A DNA stretch of 50,735 bases from the NCBI GenBank assembly GCA_005882525.1, contig VBGO01000075.1, forward strand, positions 1 to 50,735, written 5' to 3'. The DNA comes from Chloroflexota bacterium. GTDB taxonomy: Bacteria; Chloroflexota; Dormibacteria; CF-121. Under the pieces are notes generated by a model. It was not told where the DNA came from. It worked only from the letters and a program-made list of their open reading frames with translations, and did no database searches. Positions 1-7,535 of this stretch are shown here, piece after piece (position 1 is the stretch's first letter; every line of letters begins with the position of its first letter). The position numbers and the translations under genes are program-made.

Positions 1-1
1 T

Positions 2-628
2 CCGCTCACCGTCCATCTGCCGAAGGCCGGCGTGTCGCTCGACGAGCCGCAGGCGGTGATGCTCAGCCACTTTCACGCCGACCATACTTTCGGGATCGCC
101 TGGCTGATCCTGGGGCGCGTCCTGATGCACGAGCCATCGCCGCCGCTGCGCGTCTTTGGTCCGACCGGGACCACCGCCTATCTCGAGCAACTCCTCGATC
201 TGGCCTGGGGCGAGGAGATGCGTCGCTTCAGCTGGGAGCGGCTGCAGCTGACCGTTCAGGAGCTGGCCGGCGGCGATGCTTTCGAGGCGGCGGGGAGTCG
301 CGGGCGGGCCTACCGAATGCAGCATGCCCGCCGATTCGATTGCCTCGGCTTCACGATCGAGCGCGACGGCGTCCGCCTCGGTTACAGCGGCGACGCCGAA
401 ATGTCAGATCAGCTGGAAGCTCTGGTCGGCGCGTCCGATCATGTGATCACGGAAATGACCTACGAGGATGAAGGCGGGGAGATGCACCTTGGGCGCAAGG
501 ACGTCGAGGGCCTGATGCAGCGCCACCCGGCGACGCGCTTCATCATCACGCACCGGGGCGGCAACGGCGTGGTCAGCGGGGCCGTGATGGCTCGCGACTT
601 CCTGACGTTGCGTCTTCCTCTACGCTGA
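2..628 (+). CDS. MBL-fold metallo-hydrolase (RNase Z-like), 5' end outside the window
   Basis: This is a zinc-dependent hydrolase of the metallo-beta-lactamase superfamily. The metal-binding motif SHFHADH lies near the visible N-terminus, followed by the Asp of YSGDAE and the late His of IITHRG. The frame is open from base 2 through the GTG at 32, and the residues before that GTG (LPKAGVSLDEPQAVML) fit the fold's first strand, so the true start is upstream and the gene is truncated by the window edge. The RNase Z/arylsulfatase-like branch fits best because of the long spacing between the HxHxDH motif and SGD, but the substrate cannot be read from the sequence. Its last 56 bases overlap the end of the convergent transglutaminase gene. 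Confidence 0.8.
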   Translation, partial: PLTVHLPKAGVSLDEPQAVMLSHFHADHTFGIAWLILGRVLMHEPSPPLRVFGPTGTTAYLEQLLDLAWGEEMRRFSWERLQLTVQELAGGDAFEAAGSRGRAYRMQHARRFDCLGFTIERDGVRLGYSGDAEMSDQLEALVGASDHVITEMTYEDEGGEMHLGRKDVEGLMQRHPATRFIITHRGGNGVVSGAVMARDFLTLRLPLR

Positions 629-3089
629 CCACCTGACCCCGGCGGAGCGCGTCGCGCCATGCCCTCGCCATCAGCCGCACGTACCTCCCGCGAACGGTGG
701 CCCACGCCTCGTGTACGTCAGCGAGCTCATCTTCGTCGAGGCCTCCACGGCGAAAGCTGGCGCGCGTGTAGAGCGTGGCCAATCGTCGGACCTCGGTGTC
801 GAGTCCTGGCACCGAGGCCGCCAACCTGCTGGCAAACTCCTCGGGCGTGTCGCCCCCGTGGCGCGGCACATTCAGTCGATTGCCAAGGAAGAGCAGCCGG
901 CGCCAGATGCGCGGCACGTCACGGACCGCCAGCAACCAGCGGAGCCCGAGCAGCAGCGCCACGACCAGAAGCAGCAGCAAAACGCCGAGCGCGGTCAAGA
1001 CCGGACGCCAGAGATCGACGAATGGGCTTCCCGCGTCCGCGCCTGCGCCAGTATCTCCCGGCTCTCTGAAGCCAGGTGGGACCCGGGCGGACGCTGACGG
1101 GACCGCCGCCGGCGCAGCGTTCAGCTGATCCAGCGTTTGTGGACGGTTGATCGGCGTGCTGATACCGTCGGGCGTGGGCTCGAACGGGATCCAGCCATAG
1201 CCGGGGAAGAAAACCTCGACCCAGCTATGGGCCTCGACGGCGTTGACGAAGAACTGTCGCGTCTTATCGTCGAGCACCCCCTGGCTGAAGCCGCTCATCT
1301 GCCGGCTGGGAATGCCGAGGGTACGCAGCATGACGTTCATGGCGGTCGAGAAATCCTGGCAGAACCCCTTCTTGGTGGTGAAGAGGAAGTTATCGAGCGG
1401 TCGCACCCCGACCGGCGCCTTGGGTGGGGTCAACGTATAGGTGAATCGTCCCTTGCTGATAAACCAGGATTCGATCGCCTTGGCCTGGTCGTACGGCGTG
1501 CTCGCCCCGGCGTCGTGAACGATCGATTGCGCGAGGGCGGCGATCTCGGCGTCGCGCGCGGTGGAGTAGCCCGCGGCCTGCCGCCCATCCTGATAGAGGG
1601 CGATGTACGGTCCAACCCAGACGGGGTAGTCGGTGCCGGCCGCCTGCAGATCCTGGACGTCGACATTGGGGATCGCCTCGGTCACCGTGATGTTGTAGGG
1701 CGCCTGGAGCCGCTTTGCCAGGTGGACTTTGTCCACGGTGTCGAAGCTGGCGGTCTGGCTCGGGTCGCCAGTCACATTCACCAGCGCCGGGATCGTCCCG
1801 GGCGGTGCGGGAACCGAGCTCATAATGCCGCGTACGGTCGTCGACTGGTTGTCGACCGAGAGGATCTCGCCGGCGCTGAAGACCGTGCCGAGCGTCTGGT
1901 CCGTCGGCACGAGCACATGGAAGGTGTTGTGCAACACCTGGATGCGGGCGCCCGACGTCGGCAAGTCGTCGCGTGGAAGCAACGTGTGCGCGGGCAGCAG
2001 CGGTTGCTGACGGACCGCCAGTTCGGGCGTGGACGGCAGCTCATACCACTGGATCCCGTTCCAGCCGGCCAGCGCGATGCCGCGCCAGTACGGATAGTAG
2101 ATTGGGCTGTCGCCGGTCACGAACATCACACTCTTCGGTTTCGCGGTCAGCTGCGAGCCGGGTCGGACCGTTTCGCTGTAGCCGACCGATCCGACGGACC
2201 CGGGCTGCGAGCCCCGGCCGATCCCAAAGGGATGAAAGGCGTCCGCATGCATCGCGCCCGGGATCAGCACGGCGCTGATGTCGGTGCTGCTGAGCGGCGG
2301 AACGATGACGAAGGCAATCGCGAGAATGGCGACCGTCGCCTCGATGCCGACTTCACCGAAGGTCCAGCCGGTGTCCGACGCGTGTGGCACGCGTCGGGCC
2401 CGCCAACCCTCTTTCAGGGCGACGAAGTTGAGGCGAAGGAGGACCGACGCCGCCGCCGCCAACCAGACCACCGTAAAGAAGACCAGGCCCGGACTGGTGT
2501 CGTTGATGATCTCCACCGCCAGGATGGTGCCGGTGGGGAGCAGCGCCACGAGCCCGTTGCGCCGGCGAAAGATCCACCAGCTGCTCCACAGCCCGGTCAC
2601 GATGAACATCAGCAGCAGGCCGATCAGGAGCAGCAGGTTGGTTTGATTGGGGAGCGCAAAAAGCCACTTCTCCAAGGCGGCGACCGAGGTCCCGCTGGCG
2701 GTGAGCGGCGACGGCATGAACCAGAGCAGTGCCCCGAGCGCCACCGCCGGCGAGGCGATCAGATAGGCGAGGCGGGGAAGCCCGGCCACGGCGAAGATCC
2801 AGCCGAGCACGCTGACGAGCGCGAGTGCCGGCACCAGCCGGCCCTCGGTGTCGGGTACCCAGGCGGACCGCTCGACCGCCGCTGCCACCGCCCACCCCAT
2901 CATCAGCGACAGCAGGAGCAAGAGGCCGGTATCGCGAAGATCGAACCTGGCCAGCACCCGCCGGGCACGAAGGACGCGAAGCGTGAGCTGGCCATCCTCA
3001 TAGTGGGCTCGCAGCAGCCCGGCGGCCCAGGCGCCGCCAAGGGCGGCCACGGCCAGGAGCAGGATCGTCCCGACGTTAACCTGCGGCAA
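573..3089 (-). CDS. TgpA-like membrane transglutaminase (DUF3488/transglutaminase core/DUF4129)
   Basis: This is a membrane protein with a papain-like transglutaminase core. N-terminal hydrophobic segments are followed by a long extracytoplasmic part, the transglutaminase domain, another membrane helix (ALGVLLLLLVVALLLGL) and a short cytoplasmic C-terminal domain. The likely catalytic triad is Cys577 (GFCQDF), His621 (EAHSWVEV) and Asp641 (PTPDG). The reading frame extends upstream to an ATG at 3278, but that extension is low-complexity overlap with the DUF58 gene. I chose TTG at 3089 because a GGAG site lies about 7 bases upstream and the first membrane helix starts directly after it. MoxR, DUF58 and TgpA proteins form a widely conserved trio. 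The exact cross-linking or proteolytic activity is unknown. Confidence 0.85.
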   Translation of the reverse strand: MPQVNVGTILLLAVAALGGAWAAGLLRAHYEDGQLTLRVLRARRVLARFDLRDTGLLLLLSLMMGWAVAAAVERSAWVPDTEGRLVPALALVSVLGWIFAVAGLPRLAYLIASPAVALGALLWFMPSPLTASGTSVAALEKWLFALPNQTNLLLLIGLLLMFIVTGLWSSWWIFRRRNGLVALLPTGTILAVEIINDTSPGLVFFTVVWLAAAASVLLRLNFVALKEGWRARRVPHASDTGWTFGEVGIEATVAILAIAFVIVPPLSSTDISAVLIPGAMHADAFHPFGIGRGSQPGSVGSVGYSETVRPGSQLTAKPKSVMFVTGDSPIYYPYWRGIALAGWNGIQWYELPSTPELAVRQQPLLPAHTLLPRDDLPTSGARIQVLHNTFHVLVPTDQTLGTVFSAGEILSVDNQSTTVRGIMSSVPAPPGTIPALVNVTGDPSQTASFDTVDKVHLAKRLQAPYNITVTEAIPNVDVQDLQAAGTDYPVWVGPYIALYQDGRQAAGYSTARDAEIAALAQSIVHDAGASTPYDQAKAIESWFISKGRFTYTLTPPKAPVGVRPLDNFLFTTKKGFCQDFSTAMNVMLRTLGIPSRQMSGFSQGVLDDKTRQFFVNAVEAHSWVEVFFPGYGWIPFEPTPDGISTPINRPQTLDQLNAAPAAVPSASARVPPGFREPGDTGAGADAGSPFVDLWRPVLTALGVLLLLLVVALLLGLRWLLAVRDVPRIWRRLLFLGNRLNVPRHGGDTPEEFASRLAASVPGLDTEVRRLATLYTRASFRRGGLDEDELADVHEAWATVRGRYVRLMARAWRDALRRGQVVSVEEDATSGSREPSRPR

Positions 3090-4275
3090 CTCGCCGCTCC
3101 GCCACGGGTTCGAGATCGGAAGCCCCGCGGATGATCCACCAGTTAACCGCCTGGCGCCAGCGGCCGGCCGGCCCGAGCGACGGCTGACTCCCGCCAAAGC
3201 CGGTCGGATCGAGGTAGACGACCAGGCTCCGCTGGCCGCGCACGCCCAGGTCCAGCAGCGCCTCGAGCCAGTGTTCATCGGCGGAGGGGGTGATCACGAT
3301 CAGCCCGCCGCGATGCCGCCACTGGTTGCGTTGCGAGGTCAGCAGGGTGGCCAGGGACACCGATCCGTCCGCCTGCGCGAGCGTGAAGTGCTCGAACAGC
3401 TTCTTCTGCTGCTGGTCGCCCCGCGCCGCCTCGATCACGCTGAGCCGGCTGTCATTGCTGACGAGGCCGATCGCGCTGCCGCGCCGGAGGGCCGCATCGG
3501 TGATGGAGGCGGCCAGGCTCATCGCGTACTCGAGGGTGGATTCCGGCGCCTGGCCGGCGTGCACGGAGGCCTGAAGGTCGAGCACGATCCAGGCATCGCC
3601 CCCCTCGCGGGTCTCGAAGCTGCGGCTCATCAGCCGAGCCAGCCGGGCGGAGGAAGCCCAGTGGATCCGCTTGACGCTGTCGGTTGGCACGTACTCCCGG
3701 ATGGTGGTGGCGTTCGGCGGGATGTCGAGCACCCGCCCGCGAAGCTGTTCGTCCCCCGCCGTGCTGGGGGCCAGCGCGTCCAGCGGTCCCACTGGGCGGA
3801 CCACCGGGTAGACCACCACCGAGCGGCTCCCGGCAACCCGCAGCGTGCGCCTGAAGAGCCCGAACGGATCGCCGTAGCGCAGTTCGACGGGGCCGAAGGT
3901 GTAGAGGCCTCGCTGCTTGAACTGGCCACGCGACATCCATCGCCGGGTCCGGCGGCCCTTGAGGCTGAAGACGCGCCCCGGGGTGTAGCCGGGAAGGTTG
4001 GAGAAATCCGTGAGCTCCAGCAGTGGGACCGGGATCCACGATCGATTCTCGATCGTGAAGTGCTCTTCGAAGTGATCACCCACCTGGTACTGCCCCTCCG
4101 GGCTGACGCGGCTGACCGAGAGGTTATCAGCGGCGAGCCGGCTCCAGAAATAGCTGCCGACGATCAGCAGGATGAGGGCATAGAGCAGGCTGTAGGCCAG
4201 CCGGACGCCGGTGATGTAGGCAAAGAAGAACAGGAGTGCGAGCGCCGTGACCAGGGGGAGGCGCGGGAGCCGCAT
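3076..4275 (-). CDS. DUF58 domain protein (MoxR partner)
   Basis: A 399-residue protein with two close N-terminal membrane helices (about residues 7-40) and a C-terminal vWA-like DUF58 domain. The DUF58 hallmark is visible as REYVPTDSVKRIHWASSARL, the usual pattern of Arg-Tyr, Asp and Ile-x-Trp followed by Ala-Arg. The frame is open back to 4323, but ATG at 4275 is preferred: it has AGGA upstream, places the first helix at the N-terminus, and lies 13 bases after the moxR stop. It ends inside the start of the transglutaminase gene (14-base overlap), so the three genes are almost certainly co-translated. Its role is inferred as scaffold or client recognition for the MoxR ATPase. Confidence 0.9.
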   Translation of the reverse strand: MRLPRLPLVTALALLFFFAYITGVRLAYSLLYALILLIVGSYFWSRLAADNLSVSRVSPEGQYQVGDHFEEHFTIENRSWIPVPLLELTDFSNLPGYTPGRVFSLKGRRTRRWMSRGQFKQRGLYTFGPVELRYGDPFGLFRRTLRVAGSRSVVVYPVVRPVGPLDALAPSTAGDEQLRGRVLDIPPNATTIREYVPTDSVKRIHWASSARLARLMSRSFETREGGDAWIVLDLQASVHAGQAPESTLEYAMSLAASITDAALRRGSAIGLVSNDSRLSVIEAARGDQQQKKLFEHFTLAQADGSVSLATLLTSQRNQWRHRGGLIVITPSADEHWLEALLDLGVRGQRSLVVYLDPTGFGGSQPSLGPAGRWRQAVNWWIIRGASDLEPVAERRVAAG

Positions 4276-4288
4276 GGAATCCTGCCGG

Positions 4289-5275
4289 CTAGCTCGCCAC
4301 CCGGCGTCCGAATCGCGACACAACGTTCGGCGGCGGCACCGGCTCGGTGTCGAGGATCTGGGTCAAGACTTTCGCCGGCGTCAGGCCGCGCAGCTCGGCG
4401 TTGGCCTTGAGGATCAGCCGATGGGCGAGCACCGGTTGCGCCAGCGCCTTGACGTCATCCGGGGTGACGAAGTCGCGTCCCTCGAGGGCCGCCCGTGCCT
4501 GCGCGCCTCGGAACAAGCCGAGCGACCCGCGGGAGCTCGCCCCCAGCCCGATATCGGCATGCGACCGGGTGCGATGGGTGACGCGAGCGATGTATTCCTT
4601 CAGCTGGTCGTCCACGTAGATCTCCTGGACCGCCTTCTGGCCGGCGAGCAGCTCCTCCGCCAAGGCCACCGGCTCCAGCTGCTCCATCGGCGACGACCGC
4701 TGAAAGCGATCGAGCACCTGGACCTCGTGGGCGACGTCGAGGTAGCCGAGGTTGACGCGCATCAGGAAGCGGTCGACCTGCGCTTCGGGCAGCGGGAAGG
4801 TGCCGGCGAATTCGACTGGGTTCTGCGTCGCCAGCACCAGGAAGGGAAGCACCAGCGGGTACGTGGTGCCGTCCACCGTCACCTGCTTCTCCTCCATCGC
4901 CTCCAGCAGCGCGGACTGCGTCTTGGGAGTGGCCCGGTTGATCTCGTCGGCGAGCAGCACCTGCGTGAAGATCGGGCCCTGACGGAACTCGAACTGCTGG
5001 GTCGAGGGGCTATAGATGTTGACCCCCGTGACGTCGGAAGGAAGCAGGTCCGGGGTGAACTGCAGGCGCTCGAAGGAGCATCCGAGCGAGCGAGCCAGCG
5101 ACTTAGCCAGCATGGTCTTGCCCACGCCGGGGACGTCCTCGATCAGGATGTGACCGCGGCTCAGCAGCGCAATCACGCAGAGCTCGATCTCCGTCGCCTT
5201 GCCGACGAGGACGCGGCTGACGTTTTCAACGATCCGCGAACCGAGCGCTTCGACCGATCCGTTCTCCACCTGCAT
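4289..5275 (-). CDS. MoxR-family AAA+ ATPase
   Basis: A 328-residue AAA+ chaperone of the MoxR family. Walker A is EDVPGVGKTM (GVGKT at 50-54) and Walker B is VLLADEINRA (Asp110-Glu111). Sensor 1 lies in LATQNPVEFAGTFPLPEAQVDRF and the arginine-finger region follows it. MoxR ATPases remodel or insert metal into partner complexes, usually with vWA or DUF58 proteins. The start at 5275 is supported by an AAGGAAG/GAGG-rich stretch directly upstream. It is the first gene of the moxR-DUF58-transglutaminase unit, with an 80-base gap to the preceding small membrane protein. Confidence 0.95.
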   Translation of the reverse strand: MQVENGSVEALGSRIVENVSRVLVGKATEIELCVIALLSRGHILIEDVPGVGKTMLAKSLARSLGCSFERLQFTPDLLPSDVTGVNIYSPSTQQFEFRQGPIFTQVLLADEINRATPKTQSALLEAMEEKQVTVDGTTYPLVLPFLVLATQNPVEFAGTFPLPEAQVDRFLMRVNLGYLDVAHEVQVLDRFQRSSPMEQLEPVALAEELLAGQKAVQEIYVDDQLKEYIARVTHRTRSHADIGLGASSRGSLGLFRGAQARAALEGRDFVTPDDVKALAQPVLAHRLILKANAELRGLTPAKVLTQILDTEPVPPPNVVSRFGRRVAS

Positions 5276-5355
5276 CCTCTTACTTCCTTTTCGGTGATCC
5301 GGTTCCGAGGCTGATCGACGTCACTGCTGCTCGAACGCTACCTGCCGTCCGTTCG

Positions 5356-5760
5356 TTACCGTATTGCGCGCCGCCGGGCCATGCCGGCCGCCAGGCCCCC
5401 GATCGTACTGCCGCTCAAGACGAGCACATCGTCGATCACCAATCCGACCGTGTCCAGGCCGGCCGATCCCAGCGGACCCACCGGGCCCATGGCCCCGGCC
5501 AGCTCCTCGACCACGATGAAGCCGACGCCGACCACCACGCCATTCCATGCGCCCGAGCCCGTCTGGCCGATGAACCCGGCCAAGAATCCGCCGACGAGCA
5601 GCGCACCGAAGGTGAGAAGCCCCTGGGACACCAGCTGGCCGCCATGGCCGCCGATGACCAGGGTGCCGCCCACCAGCTGGATCACAACCGCGAGCACCAG
5701 GCCCAGCCCGGCGGCGAACCAATCGACTCTCCGCCCACCGCCCGCCTGAGACCTCGCCAT
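5356..5760 (-). CDS. small multi-pass membrane protein, function unknown
   Basis: A 134-residue protein of mostly Gly, Val, Ala and Leu with three to four predicted membrane helices: about 14-36 (DWFAAGLGLVLAVVIQLVG), 46-66, 70-92 and a weaker one near 105-125. The C-terminus is basic (MARRRAIR). I do not recognise a family. The pattern resembles TIGR04086 or YIP1-like small integral membrane proteins, but no motif fixes this. The upstream DUF554 gene ends 21 bases before it. A TAGACT hexamer at 5777-5772 lies 11 bases before its ATG and could be a -10 box for an almost leaderless message. Confidence 0.7.
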   Translation of the reverse strand: MARSQAGGGRRVDWFAAGLGLVLAVVIQLVGGTLVIGGHGGQLVSQGLLTFGALLVGGFLAGFIGQTGSGAWNGVVVGVGFIVVEELAGAMGPVGPLGSAGLDTVGLVIDDVLVLSGSTIGGLAAGMARRRAIR

Positions 5761-5781
5761 GGAGCCGCCTAAGTCTATCGG

Positions 5782-6489
5782 TCAGAGTGCGCCGACGGCA
5801 TGGAGGAAACCCGCCAGCAGCGGCGCGACCACCAATGAGGGCAGGAAGTTGGCGACCTTGATCGCCTTCAACTCCAGCAGGCCGAGGGCGATGCCCAGCA
5901 CGATCAGCCCTCCGCTGGCCGTCAGCTCCGCGGTCTCCAGATCCGACAAGCTGGTGTGCGCCAGCACCGCGATCAGCGTCAGACTCCCCTGCACGACGAC
6001 CACGCTGACGGCCGACAGCAACACCCCCCAGCCCAGGGTGGCGGCGAAGACGATCGAGCTAAACCCGTCCAACGTCGACTTGATGGCCAGCACGGTGATG
6101 TCGCCTTTGGTGCCGTCGAGAAAACTTCCGAGGATGGTCAGCGGCCCCACACAAAACAGCAGGCTGGTGGTGACGAACGCCAGGCTGACACGGCCAGGTT
6201 CGCCGCCGCGATGGGTGCGACGCTCGGCCCACCGGCCCAGGGCCTGGACGCCATCGTCGAGCCGCAGGGCTTCACCGATGACGACCCCGATCAGCACACT
6301 GCCCAGCAGGATGAGCGGATTCCGCGTCTTGAACGTGAGCTGGATGCCATAGACGGCGACGAAGAGCCCGACGGCGGCGCGGATCGTCTGCTGCAGGCTG
6401 GCGGGGATCACCCGGCCGAGCGTGAGCCCGAGCGTGGCGCCCACCAGGACCGTACCGGTGTTCAGGGCCGTGCCCAGTCCTGGGATCAT
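5782..6489 (-). CDS. DUF554 family membrane protein
   Basis: A 235-residue hydrophobic protein matching the DUF554 (YdfK/YqgA-like) family. It opens with GLGTALNTGTVLVGATLGLTLG, and the conserved CVGPLTILGSFLDG segment sits in mid-protein, followed by the KSTLDGFSSIVFAA helix. About seven to eight membrane segments are visible. The frame is open to 6597, but ATG at 6489 has AGGA 7 bases upstream and begins exactly at the family N-terminus. It starts 19 bases after the darA stop, so it is probably the third gene of a tmk-darA-DUF554 unit. Transport function is often suspected for the family but not established. Confidence 0.9.
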   Translation of the reverse strand: MIPGLGTALNTGTVLVGATLGLTLGRVIPASLQQTIRAAVGLFVAVYGIQLTFKTRNPLILLGSVLIGVVIGEALRLDDGVQALGRWAERRTHRGGEPGRVSLAFVTTSLLFCVGPLTILGSFLDGTKGDITVLAIKSTLDGFSSIVFAATLGWGVLLSAVSVVVVQGSLTLIAVLAHTSLSDLETAELTASGGLIVLGIALGLLELKAIKVANFLPSLVVAPLLAGFLHAVGAL

Positions 6490-6508
6490 GTTCCTGGGCG
6501 CGAGGGCG

Positions 6509-6838
6509 TTAGAGCTTTTCGAAGCGGTCGACGTTGACGATGAAGACGGTCGCGCCGCCGACCTGGACCTCGACCGGGTAGGGCACAAAGAAGTCACCGG
6601 GTTCGACCAGGGGTGGCATCGGGTTCATGAACTCGCTGCGGGTCCGGCAGTTTTCCTTGATCAAGCCCAGCACCTCTTCGATGCGGTCTTCCTCGATCCC
6701 GGACATCAGCGTCACATTCTTGTGCTGGAGAAATCCACCGGAGCTGACGAAACGCGTTACCGAAATCCCTCGGTCATTGAGGGCGTCCATCGTCGAGGAG
6801 GCATCCTCGCTGTGCACCACGGCGATCAGCAACTTCAT
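6509..6838 (-). CDS. darA: cyclic-di-AMP receptor, PII-like (DarA/PstA family)
   Basis: A 109-residue protein of the DUF970/PstA family. It starts with MKLLIAVVHSEDA, has the PII-like ferredoxin-fold pattern with the GISVTRFVSSGGFLQHKNVTL loop (the nucleotide-binding region in PstA/DarA), and ends in a beta strand VGGATVFIVNVDRFEKL. Firmicute homologues bind cyclic-di-AMP. As in Bacillus, the gene sits next to tmk, here overlapping it by 4 bases (ATGA). If the assignment is right, the organism uses c-di-AMP, although no diadenylate cyclase lies in this window. Confidence 0.88.
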   Translation of the reverse strand: MKLLIAVVHSEDASSTMDALNDRGISVTRFVSSGGFLQHKNVTLMSGIEEDRIEEVLGLIKENCRTRSEFMNPMPPLVEPGDFFVPYPVEVQVGGATVFIVNVDRFEKL

Positions 6839-7509
6839 GCCGAACGCCGCTCCGCCGGCCGGATGCCGGCCCGCTGGAGTGCCGCCAGCGTGTACTCGAG
6901 GACGCGGCCGGCCACCTGGTCGGGATCGCTGGAGGCATCGACGTCGCGCCAGCGCCGCGGTTCGGCCGCCGCCATCGCCCGGTAGCCGGCGTGCACCCGC
7001 TGGTGGAAGGCGATCGTCTCCCGGTCCAACCGATCCTTGGCGCGGCGCGGGATGCGCGCCAGCCCCGCCTCGACGGGCAGATCCAGCAACAAGGTCAGGT
7101 CGGGCGCGAGCCCGCCCGTCGCCTCCGCCTGCAGCCTCCGGAGCGCCGCGAGATCGAGCCCCCGGCCGTAGCCCTGATAGGCCAGCGTCGAATCGCTGAA
7201 GCGGTCACAGAGCACGAGCTCGCCGCGCTGCAGCCGCGGCCGGATCACCTCCTCCACCAGCTGGGCGCGCGCCGCCGTGAAGAGCAGCGCCTCGGTCCAG
7301 GCTGAGAGGTTGGCCGGTTGCCGCTGCCCCAGCAGGATGGGTCGGATCGCCTCCCCCACCGGTGTACCGCCCGGCTCGCGAGTGGTCCACACGGCATGCC
7401 CCTGCTCGGCCAGCGCCGCGGCCAGGCGATGGATCTGGGTCGACTTCCCGCCGCCCTCGGGCCCCTCGAAGCTGATGAAGAATCCGCCTGGCTTGGCCGC
7501 GGTTTCCAC
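6835..7509 (-). CDS. tmk: thymidylate kinase
   Basis: dTMP kinase phosphorylates dTMP to dTDP in DNA precursor synthesis. The P-loop is FEGPEGGGKST (GPEGGGKST at 16-24), with TREPGGTP after it, the DRFSDSTLAYQGYGRGLD substrate motif and a LID region with Arg residues (RRAKDRLD). The 224-residue length is typical. The start is GTG at 7509. No good ribosome binding site precedes it, but a TATAGT hexamer lies 10 bases upstream within a short palindrome. The next gene, darA, overlaps its stop. Confidence 0.95.
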   Translation of the reverse strand: METAAKPGGFFISFEGPEGGGKSTQIHRLAAALAEQGHAVWTTREPGGTPVGEAIRPILLGQRQPANLSAWTEALLFTAARAQLVEEVIRPRLQRGELVLCDRFSDSTLAYQGYGRGLDLAALRRLQAEATGGLAPDLTLLLDLPVEAGLARIPRRAKDRLDRETIAFHQRVHAGYRAMAAAEPRRWRDVDASSDPDQVAGRVLEYTLAALQRAGIRPAERRSA

Positions 7510-7515
7510 GTTGGG

Positions 7516-7535
7516 CTGAACTATAGCGAGTTCAG
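7516..7535 (-). promoter_or_regulatory. possible tmk promoter with palindromic operator
   Basis: CTGAAC (7516-7521) and GTTCAG (7530-7535) form a perfect 6-base inverted repeat around an 8-base centre. The minus-strand -10 candidate TATAGT (7525-7520) sits inside it, 10 bases before the tmk GTG. No convincing -35 is visible. The right arm overlaps the end of the upstream R3H gene. Confidence 0.4.

Noticed and set aside
1137..3134. 665-codon open frame on the plus strand opposite the transglutaminase gene
   Set aside because: Arg/Gly/Asp/His-rich translation without domains; the high-GC shadow of the real minus-strand gene, which has a full catalytic triad.
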